Assembly (NCBI RefSeq): GCF_900114645.1
Contig: NZ_FOTR01000008.1
Location: 153,597 to 217,596 of the forward strand
DNA: 64,000 bases
Direction of reading: 5' to 3'
Source: Gracilibacillus orientalis
GTDB taxonomy: Bacteria > Bacillota > Bacilli > Bacillales > Amphibacillaceae
The notes beneath the pieces were generated by a model. The model saw only the letters and a program-made list of their open reading frames with translations. It ran no database searches and had not been told where the DNA came from. This document shows positions 16,735 through 25,677 of the stretch, piece after piece. How positions within the stretch are numbered: the first letter of the stretch is position 1; each line of letters begins with the position of its first letter. The position numbers and the translations under genes were made by a program.

Positions 16735-17190
16735 TCTCCCTTTCCCCGGATCAGATAATTAATGTTCCTGTACCTTCTTTTATTAATTGACCAGATCCAA
16801 CTATGTCATTTTTCCATTCATCAGCTTCATAAAATCCTCCAAGAAAGGCATCCATTGTTACAGTAATGTCTGTTTCAAATGCTTCATACCCCACTGCCGC
16901 TGCCAACGACGGTGTGTATCATCTAAACACGGTAAATATGCCTCTTTCCCTTCCTCACCTATACGATTATTCGTTATAGCAATCACCGTTCATTTAGCAC
17001 AGTACCGTTATCCCATGACGTTCCAGGTGTCCAAAGATCTAAAAAACAGGGAATATAACTGATAACAGGATTAGATTCTGGTGTAATGTCTGCTTCATAC
17101 ATGAAATTGAGCCTTATCTCATATTGCTGAAGATATTCGAAAGTTTTATAATGTAAAAGAAAGATAGCAATCGATTGAAATTTAGTGTCT
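16735..17190 (-). pseudogene. degenerate gene of unknown family
   Basis: On the minus strand several frames give protein-like text in order: FEYLQQYEIRLNFMYEADIT...FLDLWTPGTSWDNG, then IGEEGKEAYLPCLDDTHRRW, then GYEAFETDITVTMDAFLGGF and EADEWKNDIVGSGQ...GTGTLI. They are separated by frameshifts, so this looks like one decayed gene of at least 150 codons. I do not recognise the family. The location between gluconate and fructan loci fits a lost carbohydrate-related gene, but that is only context. Confidence 0.5.
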
Positions 17191-17265
17191 GATGTGGGAT
17201 CGATACCATATAAATTAGATTCTATTTTGTCAGGTATTTTCACGATTAGAAGGGAGAAGTGTAAG

Positions 17266-19056
17266 ATGAAAAGCATCCAAAGCCGTTTATTATATATGTT
17301 AATTATATTCATACTTCTTCCGTACTTTTTGTCGGTATTGCTTATTTATGGTTATACGAAAAACAATGTTGAAAAGCATGAACTTGCCAATAATGAGGAA
17401 CAGTTAAATGAAAGTTCCAAACAATTGCAGCAATATTTTCATGAACTCATTCATCTCCCTTATAAACTTTATCGTGATGCTGATCTATTTCGTATTTTTA
17501 AAAAGGAAGTGGAAGATTCCAGTTATCTAGAAAAAAGCATTCAAAATTTTTATCTAGTGCGTGAGGAAATAAGACAAGTTCGCTTCTATATGGATAAAGG
17601 AGAAGAATCTGTTACAGTTTATAATGCTATAGTCAGTTCTCGTAAATCTAAACCGGACCTTTTGCAGGAACCCTATATAAAAAAACTATATCAGTCAGAT
17701 GTAAAACAAATTATTGAACCTCCACATCCATTAGAAAATTATAATAATGTAGCGATTGTGCCACAAACAGATCATACACAAGTAATAACCATTCATCATA
17801 AGATACAGGATATCTTTACTGGAGAGTTTCTTGGTGTGATTTCAATGGATGAAGAATTGAATGAATTGAGTCAGATTGCAGCTGATTTAATAAAGAATAA
17901 GCACGAATCAATGTATCTGATTAATAAAAATAACCAAATAGTATTCAGTAATAATACGAAACAAATCAGCAATCCTGTATCTGACAGCTTAAAAACAACC
18001 ATACAAGGTGAAAAGGGAAGTGACGACATTATCCTTTCCAAGACATTAACTTCCCCTCTACATGACTGGGAATTAGTAAAGATTACACCAAGCGAAGTTT
18101 TGTTTCACGATGTACGTAAAACTACTTTCACAAGTATTATAGTTGGTATTATAGTAGGTATTTTTGGGTTAGTGATGGTCGGAATTATTACGTATAAAAT
18201 CACTACTCCTATTAAACGATTGACGAATAAAGTAAGTACGATTGACGGCAGTTATGTAGAAGTACCTTTTAATGATCAACGACATGATGAAATTGGATAT
18301 TTAGAAAAGCATATGAAAGATATGATGAAGCGAATTAACCATCATATTGAACGTGAATATAAGCTAGAACTTGAAAACAAGGAAATACAATTCCAAGCTT
18401 TGAAGTCACAAGTGAATCCCCACTTCTTGTTTAATGCTCTCCAATCTATTGGCACTGTAGCTTTGAGATCTGATGCCCCTAATGTGTATCATCTCATAAC
18501 CTCTTTATCCAACATGATGAGATATTCTATGCAAGCTAATAAGTGGGTGAAAGTCAAAGAAGAAATGCGTTACATTGAAAGCTATCTGTCCTTACAAATG
18601 GAGAGATTTCACGATCAGATTCATTACAACTTGCAAATAAATCAAAACATATTAGAAATACAGATTCCCAGTATGATCCTGCAACCGTTAGTAGAGAATT
18701 TTTTCAAACACTGTTTTGAGGAAGGACATACAAATGCTAGATTAAATGTATTTGGTGAAAGAAGAAAATCCTACCTTTATTTTAAGGTAGAAAATGATGA
18801 AGCAAGCGTAAGTGATGAGAAATTAGAGGAACTAAGAGAAACTATTTATCCCCCTTCTCCAACTGAAAATCATGAAAAAGAACATATAGGATTAAAGAAC
18901 ATTCAAGACAGATTGGTACTGATTTATGGTGATAAAGCAGGAATTAATATAGAGAATAATAAAGGACAAGCATTTATTGTAGAAATATTTATTCCACTAA
19001 ACGAAATATCTTTTACGGAAGGGAGAATAAAACGTGAAAGTATTGATCGTAGATGA
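17266..19056 (+). CDS. YesM-type sensor histidine kinase
   Basis: About 596 residues from MKSIQSRLLYMLIIF, chosen because AGAAGGGAG precedes it; the frame itself opens 27 codons earlier. A membrane helix at about 8-30 is followed by a large extracellular sensor, a second helix at about 290-312, a HAMP segment (TTPIKRLTNKVSTI) and a His_kinase domain with the phosphoacceptor in QVNPHFLFNALQSIG. The ATPase has LQPLVENFFKHCF and GLKNIQDRLVLIYGD. This is the YesM/LytS class that pairs with AraC-type regulators to sense extracellular sugars. It overlaps the regulator gene by 23 bases. The third gene is a sugar-binding lipoprotein, and levansucrase and levanase follow, so fructan or sucrose sensing is likely. 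Confidence 0.92.
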   Translation: MKSIQSRLLYMLIIFILLPYFLSVLLIYGYTKNNVEKHELANNEEQLNESSKQLQQYFHELIHLPYKLYRDADLFRIFKKEVEDSSYLEKSIQNFYLVREEIRQVRFYMDKGEESVTVYNAIVSSRKSKPDLLQEPYIKKLYQSDVKQIIEPPHPLENYNNVAIVPQTDHTQVITIHHKIQDIFTGEFLGVISMDEELNELSQIAADLIKNKHESMYLINKNNQIVFSNNTKQISNPVSDSLKTTIQGEKGSDDIILSKTLTSPLHDWELVKITPSEVLFHDVRKTTFTSIIVGIIVGIFGLVMVGIITYKITTPIKRLTNKVSTIDGSYVEVPFNDQRHDEIGYLEKHMKDMMKRINHHIEREYKLELENKEIQFQALKSQVNPHFLFNALQSIGTVALRSDAPNVYHLITSLSNMMRYSMQANKWVKVKEEMRYIESYLSLQMERFHDQIHYNLQINQNILEIQIPSMILQPLVENFFKHCFEEGHTNARLNVFGERRKSYLYFKVENDEASVSDEKLEELRETIYPPSPTENHEKEHIGLKNIQDRLVLIYGDKAGINIENNKGQAFIVEIFIPLNEISFTEGRIKRESIDRR

Positions 19057-20182
19057 TGAGAAAAATGTACTTGATGTAATCAAAATTTTAGGTAAATGGG
19101 AAGCTCAAGGTATAACAAAAATACTGGAAGCAAGTCGTGGAGAAGAAGCAAAAATTTTAATAGAGAAGGAAAGCCCTGAAATTATTTTTACGGATATTAA
19201 AATGCCTGGAATGAATGGTCTAGAACTGATGAAATGGCTAGATTCCAACTCTTATCAGGGAAAAGTAATTTTTATAACAGGATACAATGATTATTCTTAC
19301 ATGCGTCAGGCTATCAAACATAATAGTTTTGACTATTTAATGAAGCCAATCGAAGCGGACGTTTTCAATGAGATCTTAAAAGAAGCAGTTATAGCATGGC
19401 AGAGAGATTTTGTGGAAACTAATTTAATTGAGGAGAATTATATATACAACAAGATAGTTACGGATGCTTGTACAGGAGAAACCTATGATATGAACAATCT
19501 ACTACTTTCTCTTCCAGAAGCTAACCGTTATGATATGACATTATTATCTTTCTATCATATGCATTACTCAGAACCAGAGATAAAATCATTGGCAAATAAA
19601 CTTTCCACACAAAGGTTAGGAAATGCATACTCTCTTCAAACATATCATAATCTCTGCCTTGTTGTGACCTTGGAGAATGAGTGGGTGACAATAGAGAAAT
19701 GGCTTAGTGAACATATGGAAAGCCCCGTCCGAATTGTAGCTAGTGAAGATCCGCAACCATTAAAAAATCTTCCTACAGTGTTCAAAATGTTGAAGACAAA
19801 ACTGTACAATAATCAGTTTAGAACCGTTTATCAATCAACACAATTAGATCAAGTCAGTCAAATCCAAGACATTGTTTCTTTTGTCGATAATTATTATATG
19901 GAAGATATAAGCCTTGAAAAATTATCAAATTTATTTTTCTTGAGTCGTGAGCATATTTCAAGGAAATTTAAACAAGAGAAGGGTATGCCTATGTCAAAAT
20001 ACGTGACAAATCTTAGAATTAAACAGGCTAAGTGTTGGTTAAGAGGAACCGATGAGACTATTTATTCTATTTCTGTAATGCTTGGCTACCAGGATGAAAA
20101 ATTTTTCTCCAAATTATTCAAAAAAGTAACTGGCTTTACGCCAAATGAATATAGAAATAAAAAAGACGAGGTGATTGGATGA
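19034..20182 (+). CDS. YesN-type response regulator with AraC DNA-binding domain
   Basis: A 382-residue regulator starting with GTG after GGAAGGGAG. Residues 1-120 form the receiver domain with DDE near 7-9, the phosphoacceptor Asp in IIFTDIKMPGMNGLELM (about residue 55) and Lys in DYLMKPI. A middle linker of about 160 residues precedes a C-terminal AraC helix-turn-helix (about 285-380: SLEKLSNLFFLSREHISRKF, then YSISVMLGYQDEKFFSKLF and GFTPNEYR). It overlaps the kinase gene upstream by 23 bases and the binding-protein gene by 4, so all three are coupled. The likely targets are the neighbouring sacB-levB genes. Confidence 0.93.
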   Translation: MKVLIVDDEKNVLDVIKILGKWEAQGITKILEASRGEEAKILIEKESPEIIFTDIKMPGMNGLELMKWLDSNSYQGKVIFITGYNDYSYMRQAIKHNSFDYLMKPIEADVFNEILKEAVIAWQRDFVETNLIEENYIYNKIVTDACTGETYDMNNLLLSLPEANRYDMTLLSFYHMHYSEPEIKSLANKLSTQRLGNAYSLQTYHNLCLVVTLENEWVTIEKWLSEHMESPVRIVASEDPQPLKNLPTVFKMLKTKLYNNQFRTVYQSTQLDQVSQIQDIVSFVDNYYMEDISLEKLSNLFFLSREHISRKFKQEKGMPMSKYVTNLRIKQAKCWLRGTDETIYSISVMLGYQDEKFFSKLFKKVTGFTPNEYRNKKDEVIG

Positions 20183-21435
20183 GAAAAACACTTCTTTTCC
20201 TTTTTATCATCTTGTTTATTTCAGCATGTCAATCAAACACTCCGAAAGATGATAAAGAAGAAAACTCATCAAAGGTCACCCTTACCATACGTAATCCTAA
20301 AATAGAGATTGCTTCCGCATTTGAAGAAATGATCCAAGCGTATGAAAAAGAACATCCCTACGTGAAAATAGAAGTAACCACGGTGGGCGGTGCATTGGAT
20401 GATTTTTCTGATTTGAAAGCACAAATAGCAGCCGAAGAAGGTCCTGATATTTTTACAAACCCTGGTTATAGCTCTACAGAGTTATGGATGCCATATTTGG
20501 AGGATCTATCTGATCAGCCATGGGTGAAAAATGCTTATCCAGAAACATTGGAAGCAATAAAAATGGATGGGCATGTTTATGGAATGCCAATGAATTTAGA
20601 AGGATATGGTTTCATTTATAATAAAGAATTGTTTAAGGAGGCAGGAATTGAGAAACTTCCCTCTACCTTCACAGAATTAAAGTCTATAACTAAACAATTA
20701 GAACAAGCTGGTATTACCCCTTTTGCGACAGGATATTACGAGAAGTGGAAATTAGGAGACCATTTGATGAACATTGCTATTTCTCAACAAGAAAACCCAG
20801 ATCTTTTTATTAAGAAATTAAAAGATGGCACAACTTCAATTGAAAACAATCAGATATTCAAACAACTAATAGAGCTATTAGATTTAACGATAGAGCATGG
20901 CGGAGAAGATCCGCTATCAACAGATTATACAATGGAACTTCAGCAATTTACATCAGAAAAGGCAGCAATGATGTTGCAAGGGAATTGGATTCAGCCTATG
21001 ATAAATAAATTCGCACCAGATATGCAGATTGGTATCTTCCCGATTACTCTAAATGAGAAAGCAGAAAAAAATACATTAAGCATTCATACCCCAAGCTACT
21101 GGGTAGTTAATCAACAAACCTCAGCAGAAAAGAAAGAAGAAGCAAAACGATTTTTAAATTGGATGGTAAATTCTGAGCAGGGACAAAAGTTTATGGTCGA
21201 AAAACTGCGGTTTATTCCTGCTTTTAAACATGTGGATATACAGGACACAGATCCACTTACTTCCAAAATAACAGAACTTTATCAAGCAAACAGAACTTTA
21301 TCCTCCAATTGGTCAGACCTTCCTGCTGGGTTAAGAGAAGCGTTCGGTACTGATACACAACAATATATCGAACACGAATGGAGTAAAACACAATTACTAC
21401 AAGCCTATCAGAATACATGGGATGAAATACATTAG
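20179..21435 (+). CDS. extracellular sugar-binding lipoprotein linked to the YesMN-type pair
   Basis: A 418-residue family-1 solute-binding protein. The N-terminus is a lipoprotein signal with lipobox ISAC (Cys17). The mature part has the usual pattern: SAFEEMIQAYEKEHP near the start, GPDIFTNPG, YGMPMNLEGYGFIYNKELFKEAGI in the hinge region (the YGMPMN...YNKELF pattern is typical) and MLQGNWIQPMI. It overlaps the regulator gene by 4 bases (ATGA). No permease or ATPase gene is adjacent. In similar three-gene units the binding protein presents a sugar to the kinase instead of feeding a transporter; it may also serve an ABC transporter encoded elsewhere. The ligand is not readable. Confidence 0.88.
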   Translation: MRKTLLFLFIILFISACQSNTPKDDKEENSSKVTLTIRNPKIEIASAFEEMIQAYEKEHPYVKIEVTTVGGALDDFSDLKAQIAAEEGPDIFTNPGYSSTELWMPYLEDLSDQPWVKNAYPETLEAIKMDGHVYGMPMNLEGYGFIYNKELFKEAGIEKLPSTFTELKSITKQLEQAGITPFATGYYEKWKLGDHLMNIAISQQENPDLFIKKLKDGTTSIENNQIFKQLIELLDLTIEHGGEDPLSTDYTMELQQFTSEKAAMMLQGNWIQPMINKFAPDMQIGIFPITLNEKAEKNTLSIHTPSYWVVNQQTSAEKKEEAKRFLNWMVNSEQGQKFMVEKLRFIPAFKHVDIQDTDPLTSKITELYQANRTLSSNWSDLPAGLREAFGTDTQQYIEHEWSKTQLLQAYQNTWDEIH

Positions 21436-21697
21436 AAAAGGCTTTGTGCGCCCGTTTAATAAACTTGTGACTAGAGTGAATCAACTGAGATAAAGGCATC
21501 ACAATCTAGGGATAAGTTATACTTTGTGACATTTACCATTTTTACTACGTTGGACAGATAATCTCAGGCCTATTTTCCTAATCAATATACAACGAAAATT
21601 ATATCAATCTTAGACATTTCTTACCTTTCCTAACTCTCTTATACTAATATTTGTACACAGCCCGGGCAGATAAAAAGTATCTATGAGGAGGAATAGT

Positions 21698-23173
21698 ATG
21701 AAATGGAAAGGTTTTGTTAAGAAAGCGACAGTATTAACACTAAGTACTGCCATTTTAGTTGGCGGAAGCGGTCTTGTGCATGCAGAGAAAAAGTCTTCAC
21801 AAGACTATAAGGAAGATTATGGTACATCTACCATCACACGCTCTGATATGAAGGATATGATTAAACAACATGGTGATGAAGATTTCAAAGTACCTACATT
21901 TGACTCATCCACCATTCAAAACATCCCTTCTGCTACAAAAGTTACGGAAGATGGAGAAGAAATAAAATTAGATGTGTGGGATACATGGCCACTTCAAAAT
22001 GCGGACGGAACTGTAGCAGAATATAATGGATATCATATTTTATTCGGTCTAGCAGGTAATCCAGAGAATGCTGAAGATACTTTTGTTTATTTGTTTTATA
22101 AAAAAGCGGATGAAAATTCTATCGATGCCTGGGAAAATGCAGGACGAGTTTTCGATGATAATGATAAATTCGAAGCTAATGATAAATATTTAAAAGATCA
22201 ATCAGAAGAATGGTCTGGTTCTGCCACATTTACTTCTAATGGAGAAATTCGTTTATTCTATACCAACCGTACAGCGTTCGATGAAGCAAAAGACCTTTAC
22301 GGTAAGCAGACGTTAACAACTGCACAGGTAAATGTTTCTGAAATTGAAGATGGAGCACTTCAGGTTGATAGTGTGGAAGATCATAAATCAATCTTTGAAG
22401 GTGAAGACGGCTCTGTCTATCAAAATGTTATGCAAGCTTTCGGTGGGGATGAAATCAATTGGAAGGAAAATCATACCTTAAGAGACCCTCACTATATTGA
22501 AGAAAATGGCCATAAATACCTTGTCTTTGAAGCTAACACCGGAACAGATTATGGATACTCTGGGAAAGACTCTCTTTATAATCAAGCTTATTATGGGAAC
22601 AGCAATCATTTCTTTCAAAATGAAAAAGATTGGCTATTAGACAGTTCCCAAAAAGACTATGCTGAATTAGCAAATGGTGCTATCGGAATTGTTGAAATCA
22701 CTGATGACTATGAATTGAAAAAAGTAATGGACCCTTTACTAGTTTCTAATACCGTTACAGATGAAATTGAAAGACCAAACATTTTCAAAAAAGATGGAAA
22801 ATGGTACCTGTTCACGAGTGCCCGTGGATCTAAAATGACAATTGACGGCATTGATGATGAAGATATTTATATGCTTGGATATGTTTCCAATTCACTAACT
22901 GGTGAATTTAAACCAATGAATAAAACAGGTATTGTTCTTCATCATGATTTGGATCCATATGATATTACTTGGAATTACGCACACTATGTTATTCCACAAG
23001 AGACAACAGATGAAGCGGTAGTTACAAGTTATATGACGAACAGAGGCTATTTTGAAGATCACAAATCTACCTTTGCTCCTAGCTTTAAGTTGAGTTTAAA
23101 CAACAAAAAATCATCAGTTGTAAAAGATAGCATCCTTGAGCAAGGTCAAATTACACTACATGGAGAAAACTAA
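21698..23173 (+). CDS. sacB: levansucrase (GH68)
   Basis: A secreted fructosyltransferase of about 491 residues that makes levan from sucrose. The start is ATG 21698, 5 bases after GAGGAGGA; an in-frame ATG at 21683 contains that ribosome site and is less likely. A signal peptide ends near VHA-EKK (about residue 29). GH68 catalytic residues are visible: nucleophile Asp95 in DVWDTWPLQ, transition-state Asp263 in RDPHYIEENG and acid/base Glu358 in DEIERPNIF. Other markers are EWSGSATF and YLFTSARGSK. The 262-base upstream gap holds no SacY-type antiterminator site that I can see, in contrast to B. subtilis, which supports control by the neighbouring two-component system. A terminator at 23188 separates it from levB. 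Confidence 0.96.
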   Translation: MKWKGFVKKATVLTLSTAILVGGSGLVHAEKKSSQDYKEDYGTSTITRSDMKDMIKQHGDEDFKVPTFDSSTIQNIPSATKVTEDGEEIKLDVWDTWPLQNADGTVAEYNGYHILFGLAGNPENAEDTFVYLFYKKADENSIDAWENAGRVFDDNDKFEANDKYLKDQSEEWSGSATFTSNGEIRLFYTNRTAFDEAKDLYGKQTLTTAQVNVSEIEDGALQVDSVEDHKSIFEGEDGSVYQNVMQAFGGDEINWKENHTLRDPHYIEENGHKYLVFEANTGTDYGYSGKDSLYNQAYYGNSNHFFQNEKDWLLDSSQKDYAELANGAIGIVEITDDYELKKVMDPLLVSNTVTDEIERPNIFKKDGKWYLFTSARGSKMTIDGIDDEDIYMLGYVSNSLTGEFKPMNKTGIVLHHDLDPYDITWNYAHYVIPQETTDEAVVTSYMTNRGYFEDHKSTFAPSFKLSLNNKKSSVVKDSILEQGQITLHGEN

Positions 23174-23187
23174 AAATGAATGAAAAG

Positions 23188-23220
23188 AAAATGCCGAATA
23201 AACTCGGCATTTTCTTTTTT
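23188..23220 (+). terminator. terminator between sacB and levB
   Basis: AAAATGCCGA and TCGGCATTTT form a 10-bp stem with a 6-base loop and a T-rich tail. It may reduce rather than abolish read-through, since levB follows closely on the same strand without an obvious separate promoter. Confidence 0.8.
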
Positions 23221-23256
23221 GAACATTGTCACTTCAAATAAAGGAGGTCAAAAATC

Positions 23257-24825
23257 TTGAAGATATTCAAAAATTGGAGGAGCAAATGGGATGTAATGCT
23301 ATTCTCGCTCTTTTCTCTTTTGCTCATCATTCTTATAATTTTTAATTTGCATACAGTAAATACAATGCCACCTTCTAATTCGCAAGATGAAGATTACTCT
23401 TATCGAGCTGATTATCATTTTACAGTGCCCGATAATTGGAAAAATGACCCTCAACGTCCTCTCTATTTTAATGAAAAATATCACTACTATTATCTTTATA
23501 ACAGAGATTATCCCGAAGGCAACGGAACAGAATGGCGTCACGCTACTTCTAAAGATCTGATTTATTGGGAGGATGAAGGGGTCGCGGTTCCAAAATATAC
23601 GAATGAAAACGGGGATCCCTGGTCAGGCTCTGTTATCGTTGATCATGATAATTCAGCTGGATTCGGAGAAAATACCCTTGTTGCTATCGTTACTCAACCA
23701 TCCGCAAATGGACAACAAGAGCAATATCTTTGGTACAGCACAGATGATGGTTTAACATTTAACGAGTATCAAAATGAACCTGTAATGCCCAATCCAGGAA
23801 TAGAAAACTTTAGAGATCCGAAGATCATTTGGGAAGAGAAATCTCAAAAATGGGTTTTGCTGATGGCTGAAGGATCCAAAATTGGTTTTTATGAATCTGA
23901 AAATCTTAAAGAATGGCAGTATACTGATGGATTTCAAACAGAAAATCTGGGAATATTAGAGTGCCCAGATCTATTTCAACTGCAAACAGATGATGGCAGT
24001 ATAAAATGGGTAATGGGCGTCAGTGCAAACGGTATGGAGCAAGGCAAACCCAACACATATGCTTATTGGATCGGAGACTTTAATGGTCAAACTTTTACTC
24101 CAGACCACAAGGAACCTAAATGGCTGGATTATGGCTTTGATTGGTATGGAGGTGTTACTTTTGAAGATGGTAAGAGCAGAGATAAACTGAATAATCGCTA
24201 TGCTTTAGCATGGATGAATAACTGGGCATATGCAAACAATACACCAACATTAGAAGAAGGCTTTAATGGACAAGATTCCATTGTTAGAAAAATAGAGTTA
24301 AAAAAAGATGAACAAGATGAATATTATATCACTTCCCAACCAAAAAAAGAACTAGATCAACTCATAGAGAGTACAGAAAGTTATCCCGAAGTAGAAGTAG
24401 ATGGTATGGTAACACTAGAAACCGTAGGAGATGCATATCAATTAGAAACTGATATCAGTTGGGATGAAGCTGAAAATATCGGAATCAGACTTAGAGAATC
24501 CAACGATCAGAATCGTCACATCGATATTGGATTTTCCCCTCGGAAGGCGTATTCCTATGTCAATCGCGAATCTACCGATCAGCCAAATGATAATAATAAT
24601 ATGGTTGAAAGTAAAGCACCTATGAATCAACACAAAAAGAACGCTCACCTCAAAATACTTGTCGATAAAACTAGTGTGGAAGTGTTTATTGATGACGGAA
24701 AAATAACGCATTCCAATTTAGTTTTTCCTCTAAAGGAAGATCAGGGCATTACTCTATTTTCTGAAGGGGGTAAAGCTATTTTTGAAAATGTAGAAATTCA
24801 GCATATACATTCGATACATGAATAA
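23257..24825 (+). CDS. levB: endolevanase LevB (GH32)
   Basis: A 522-residue beta-fructan hydrolase very similar in sequence to B. subtilis LevB, including the same C-terminal SIHE. It starts with TTG after AAGGAGG. Residues 1-35 form a signal anchor (MLFSLFSLLLIILIIF), so it is probably cell-surface or secreted. The five-bladed GH32 domain has nucleophile Asp64 in NWKNDPQRP, Asp187 in NFRDPKIIW and acid/base Glu235 in LECPDLFQL. A C-terminal beta-sandwich (about residue 375 onward) ends with the VDKTSVEVFIDDG motif. It cuts levan made by the neighbouring levansucrase into oligosaccharides. The sacB-levB order is the same as in B. subtilis. Confidence 0.95.
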   Translation: MKIFKNWRSKWDVMLFSLFSLLLIILIIFNLHTVNTMPPSNSQDEDYSYRADYHFTVPDNWKNDPQRPLYFNEKYHYYYLYNRDYPEGNGTEWRHATSKDLIYWEDEGVAVPKYTNENGDPWSGSVIVDHDNSAGFGENTLVAIVTQPSANGQQEQYLWYSTDDGLTFNEYQNEPVMPNPGIENFRDPKIIWEEKSQKWVLLMAEGSKIGFYESENLKEWQYTDGFQTENLGILECPDLFQLQTDDGSIKWVMGVSANGMEQGKPNTYAYWIGDFNGQTFTPDHKEPKWLDYGFDWYGGVTFEDGKSRDKLNNRYALAWMNNWAYANNTPTLEEGFNGQDSIVRKIELKKDEQDEYYITSQPKKELDQLIESTESYPEVEVDGMVTLETVGDAYQLETDISWDEAENIGIRLRESNDQNRHIDIGFSPRKAYSYVNRESTDQPNDNNNMVESKAPMNQHKKNAHLKILVDKTSVEVFIDDGKITHSNLVFPLKEDQGITLFSEGGKAIFENVEIQHIHSIHE

Positions 24826-24837
24826 ACACTACAATGT

Positions 24838-24873
24838 AAGAAACGCTGATGAAATCATTAGCGTTTCTTTTTT
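24838..24873 (+). terminator. intrinsic terminator after levB
   Basis: AAGAAACGCT and AGCGTTTCTT form a 10-bp stem with a 12-base loop and a run of T. Confidence 0.85.
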
Positions 24874-25232
24874 CGATACGACATTCTGCTACACAAACAT
24901 TGAACAATTTCAAAGATCTATACTATGTGAACAAGTAATTGAAAAGAGACGCTTACGCAAAAGTTGATAACATATACGTAAACGCTTCTATTTAATTAGG
25001 ATAGTTATCACTACATGATCTATAAAACTTATGTTTAATATTTTGATTCAGATTTGATTTTTCTTGTTCTTAACATATGCAAAAATTATTCTTTCTTCTT
25101 TTTTAAAAAAGATAAGAATACAATAGAAAGTGCAAATGTCCATTAGGTATAATTATATCTTCAAAAGATTAGCTTTTATTATATTTTCATTCCCTATTCT
25201 AAACATTATTAAAAGTAAATTTTTCACAAATG
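24874..25232. other. gene-free AT-rich stretch
   Basis: No coding frame, RNA gene or convincing operator was found. The pair ACGCTTACG and CGTAAACGC near 24950-24993 is a partial inverted repeat and a weak cre-like sequence, not enough to call a site. Confidence 0.5.
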
Positions 25233-25271
25233 AAAAGACTACCCCCCTTTAATTTCAGGGGATAGTCTTTT
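25233..25271 (-). terminator. relic terminator similar to the groL terminator
   Basis: AAAAGACTACCCC pairs with GGGGATAGTCTTTT. The hairpin and the bases that follow it match the terminator of groL at 38841-38876 (AAAGACTACC...GTAGTCTTT, then acttta...cat.tacatga). It follows the groL tail remnant at 25309-25376. Confidence 0.7.
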
Positions 25272-25308
25272 ACTTACAAAATAATTATACATGATACAGT
25301 AAGGCTGA

Positions 25309-25376
25309 TTACATCATGCCTGACAATTCGCCACCTATTGGTACTAGATTCACCATCTTCTTCTGGAAGGTCAGCT
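25309..25376 (-). pseudogene. decayed copy of the groL 3' end
   Basis: Read on the minus strand the bases give ADLPEEDGESSTN, then after a one-base shift IGGELSGMM and a stop. Intact GroEL in this window ends [20 protein letters not shown]...GMM. The DNA also aligns: ttacatcat at the stop and tcttctggaaggtcagct against tcatctggtaggtcagct. The match stops abruptly at 25376. Together with the homologous terminator at 25233 this is the tail of a second groL copy or of a duplicated segment, now decayed. Confidence 0.75.
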
Positions 25377-25677
25377 TATAACCTCCATAGTTCCGGGAGA
25401 ATATTAGTAAATAGCCTATTCATTAATCCCCCCTTGCAAGTACAAAAGGAATGTTACTAATTCTTAATAAATAGTCTACCTAGGCTTTACTGTCCCTCGA
25501 TGAAAAGGTCTAGGTAAGGGTATTAAATATAACAAGCCATTACTTCCCTCATTTGCTCTAGGTATTATATGATGATTTTCAATATTGTCTCAACTCCTAA
25601 TACCATAACGAGCTTCATACCAATTTCAACTGATGGAGGGAGAATGGTGGATGATAAGCTAGTATAAAAGCAGGCTT
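25377..25677. other. gene-free stretch beyond the groL remnant
   Basis: No readable protein, RNA or repeat was recognised in these 300 bases; TCTACCTAGG and GGTCTAGGTA near 25475-25517 are short related sequences of unclear meaning. Confidence 0.4.

Noticed and set aside
21436..21697. SacY-type antiterminator (RAT) before sacB
   Set aside because: No RAT-like sequence with an overlapping terminator was found in the gap.
24940..24995. cre or operator downstream of levB
   Set aside because: ACGTAAACGCTTCT has three mismatches to the cre consensus and there is no gene nearby to control.
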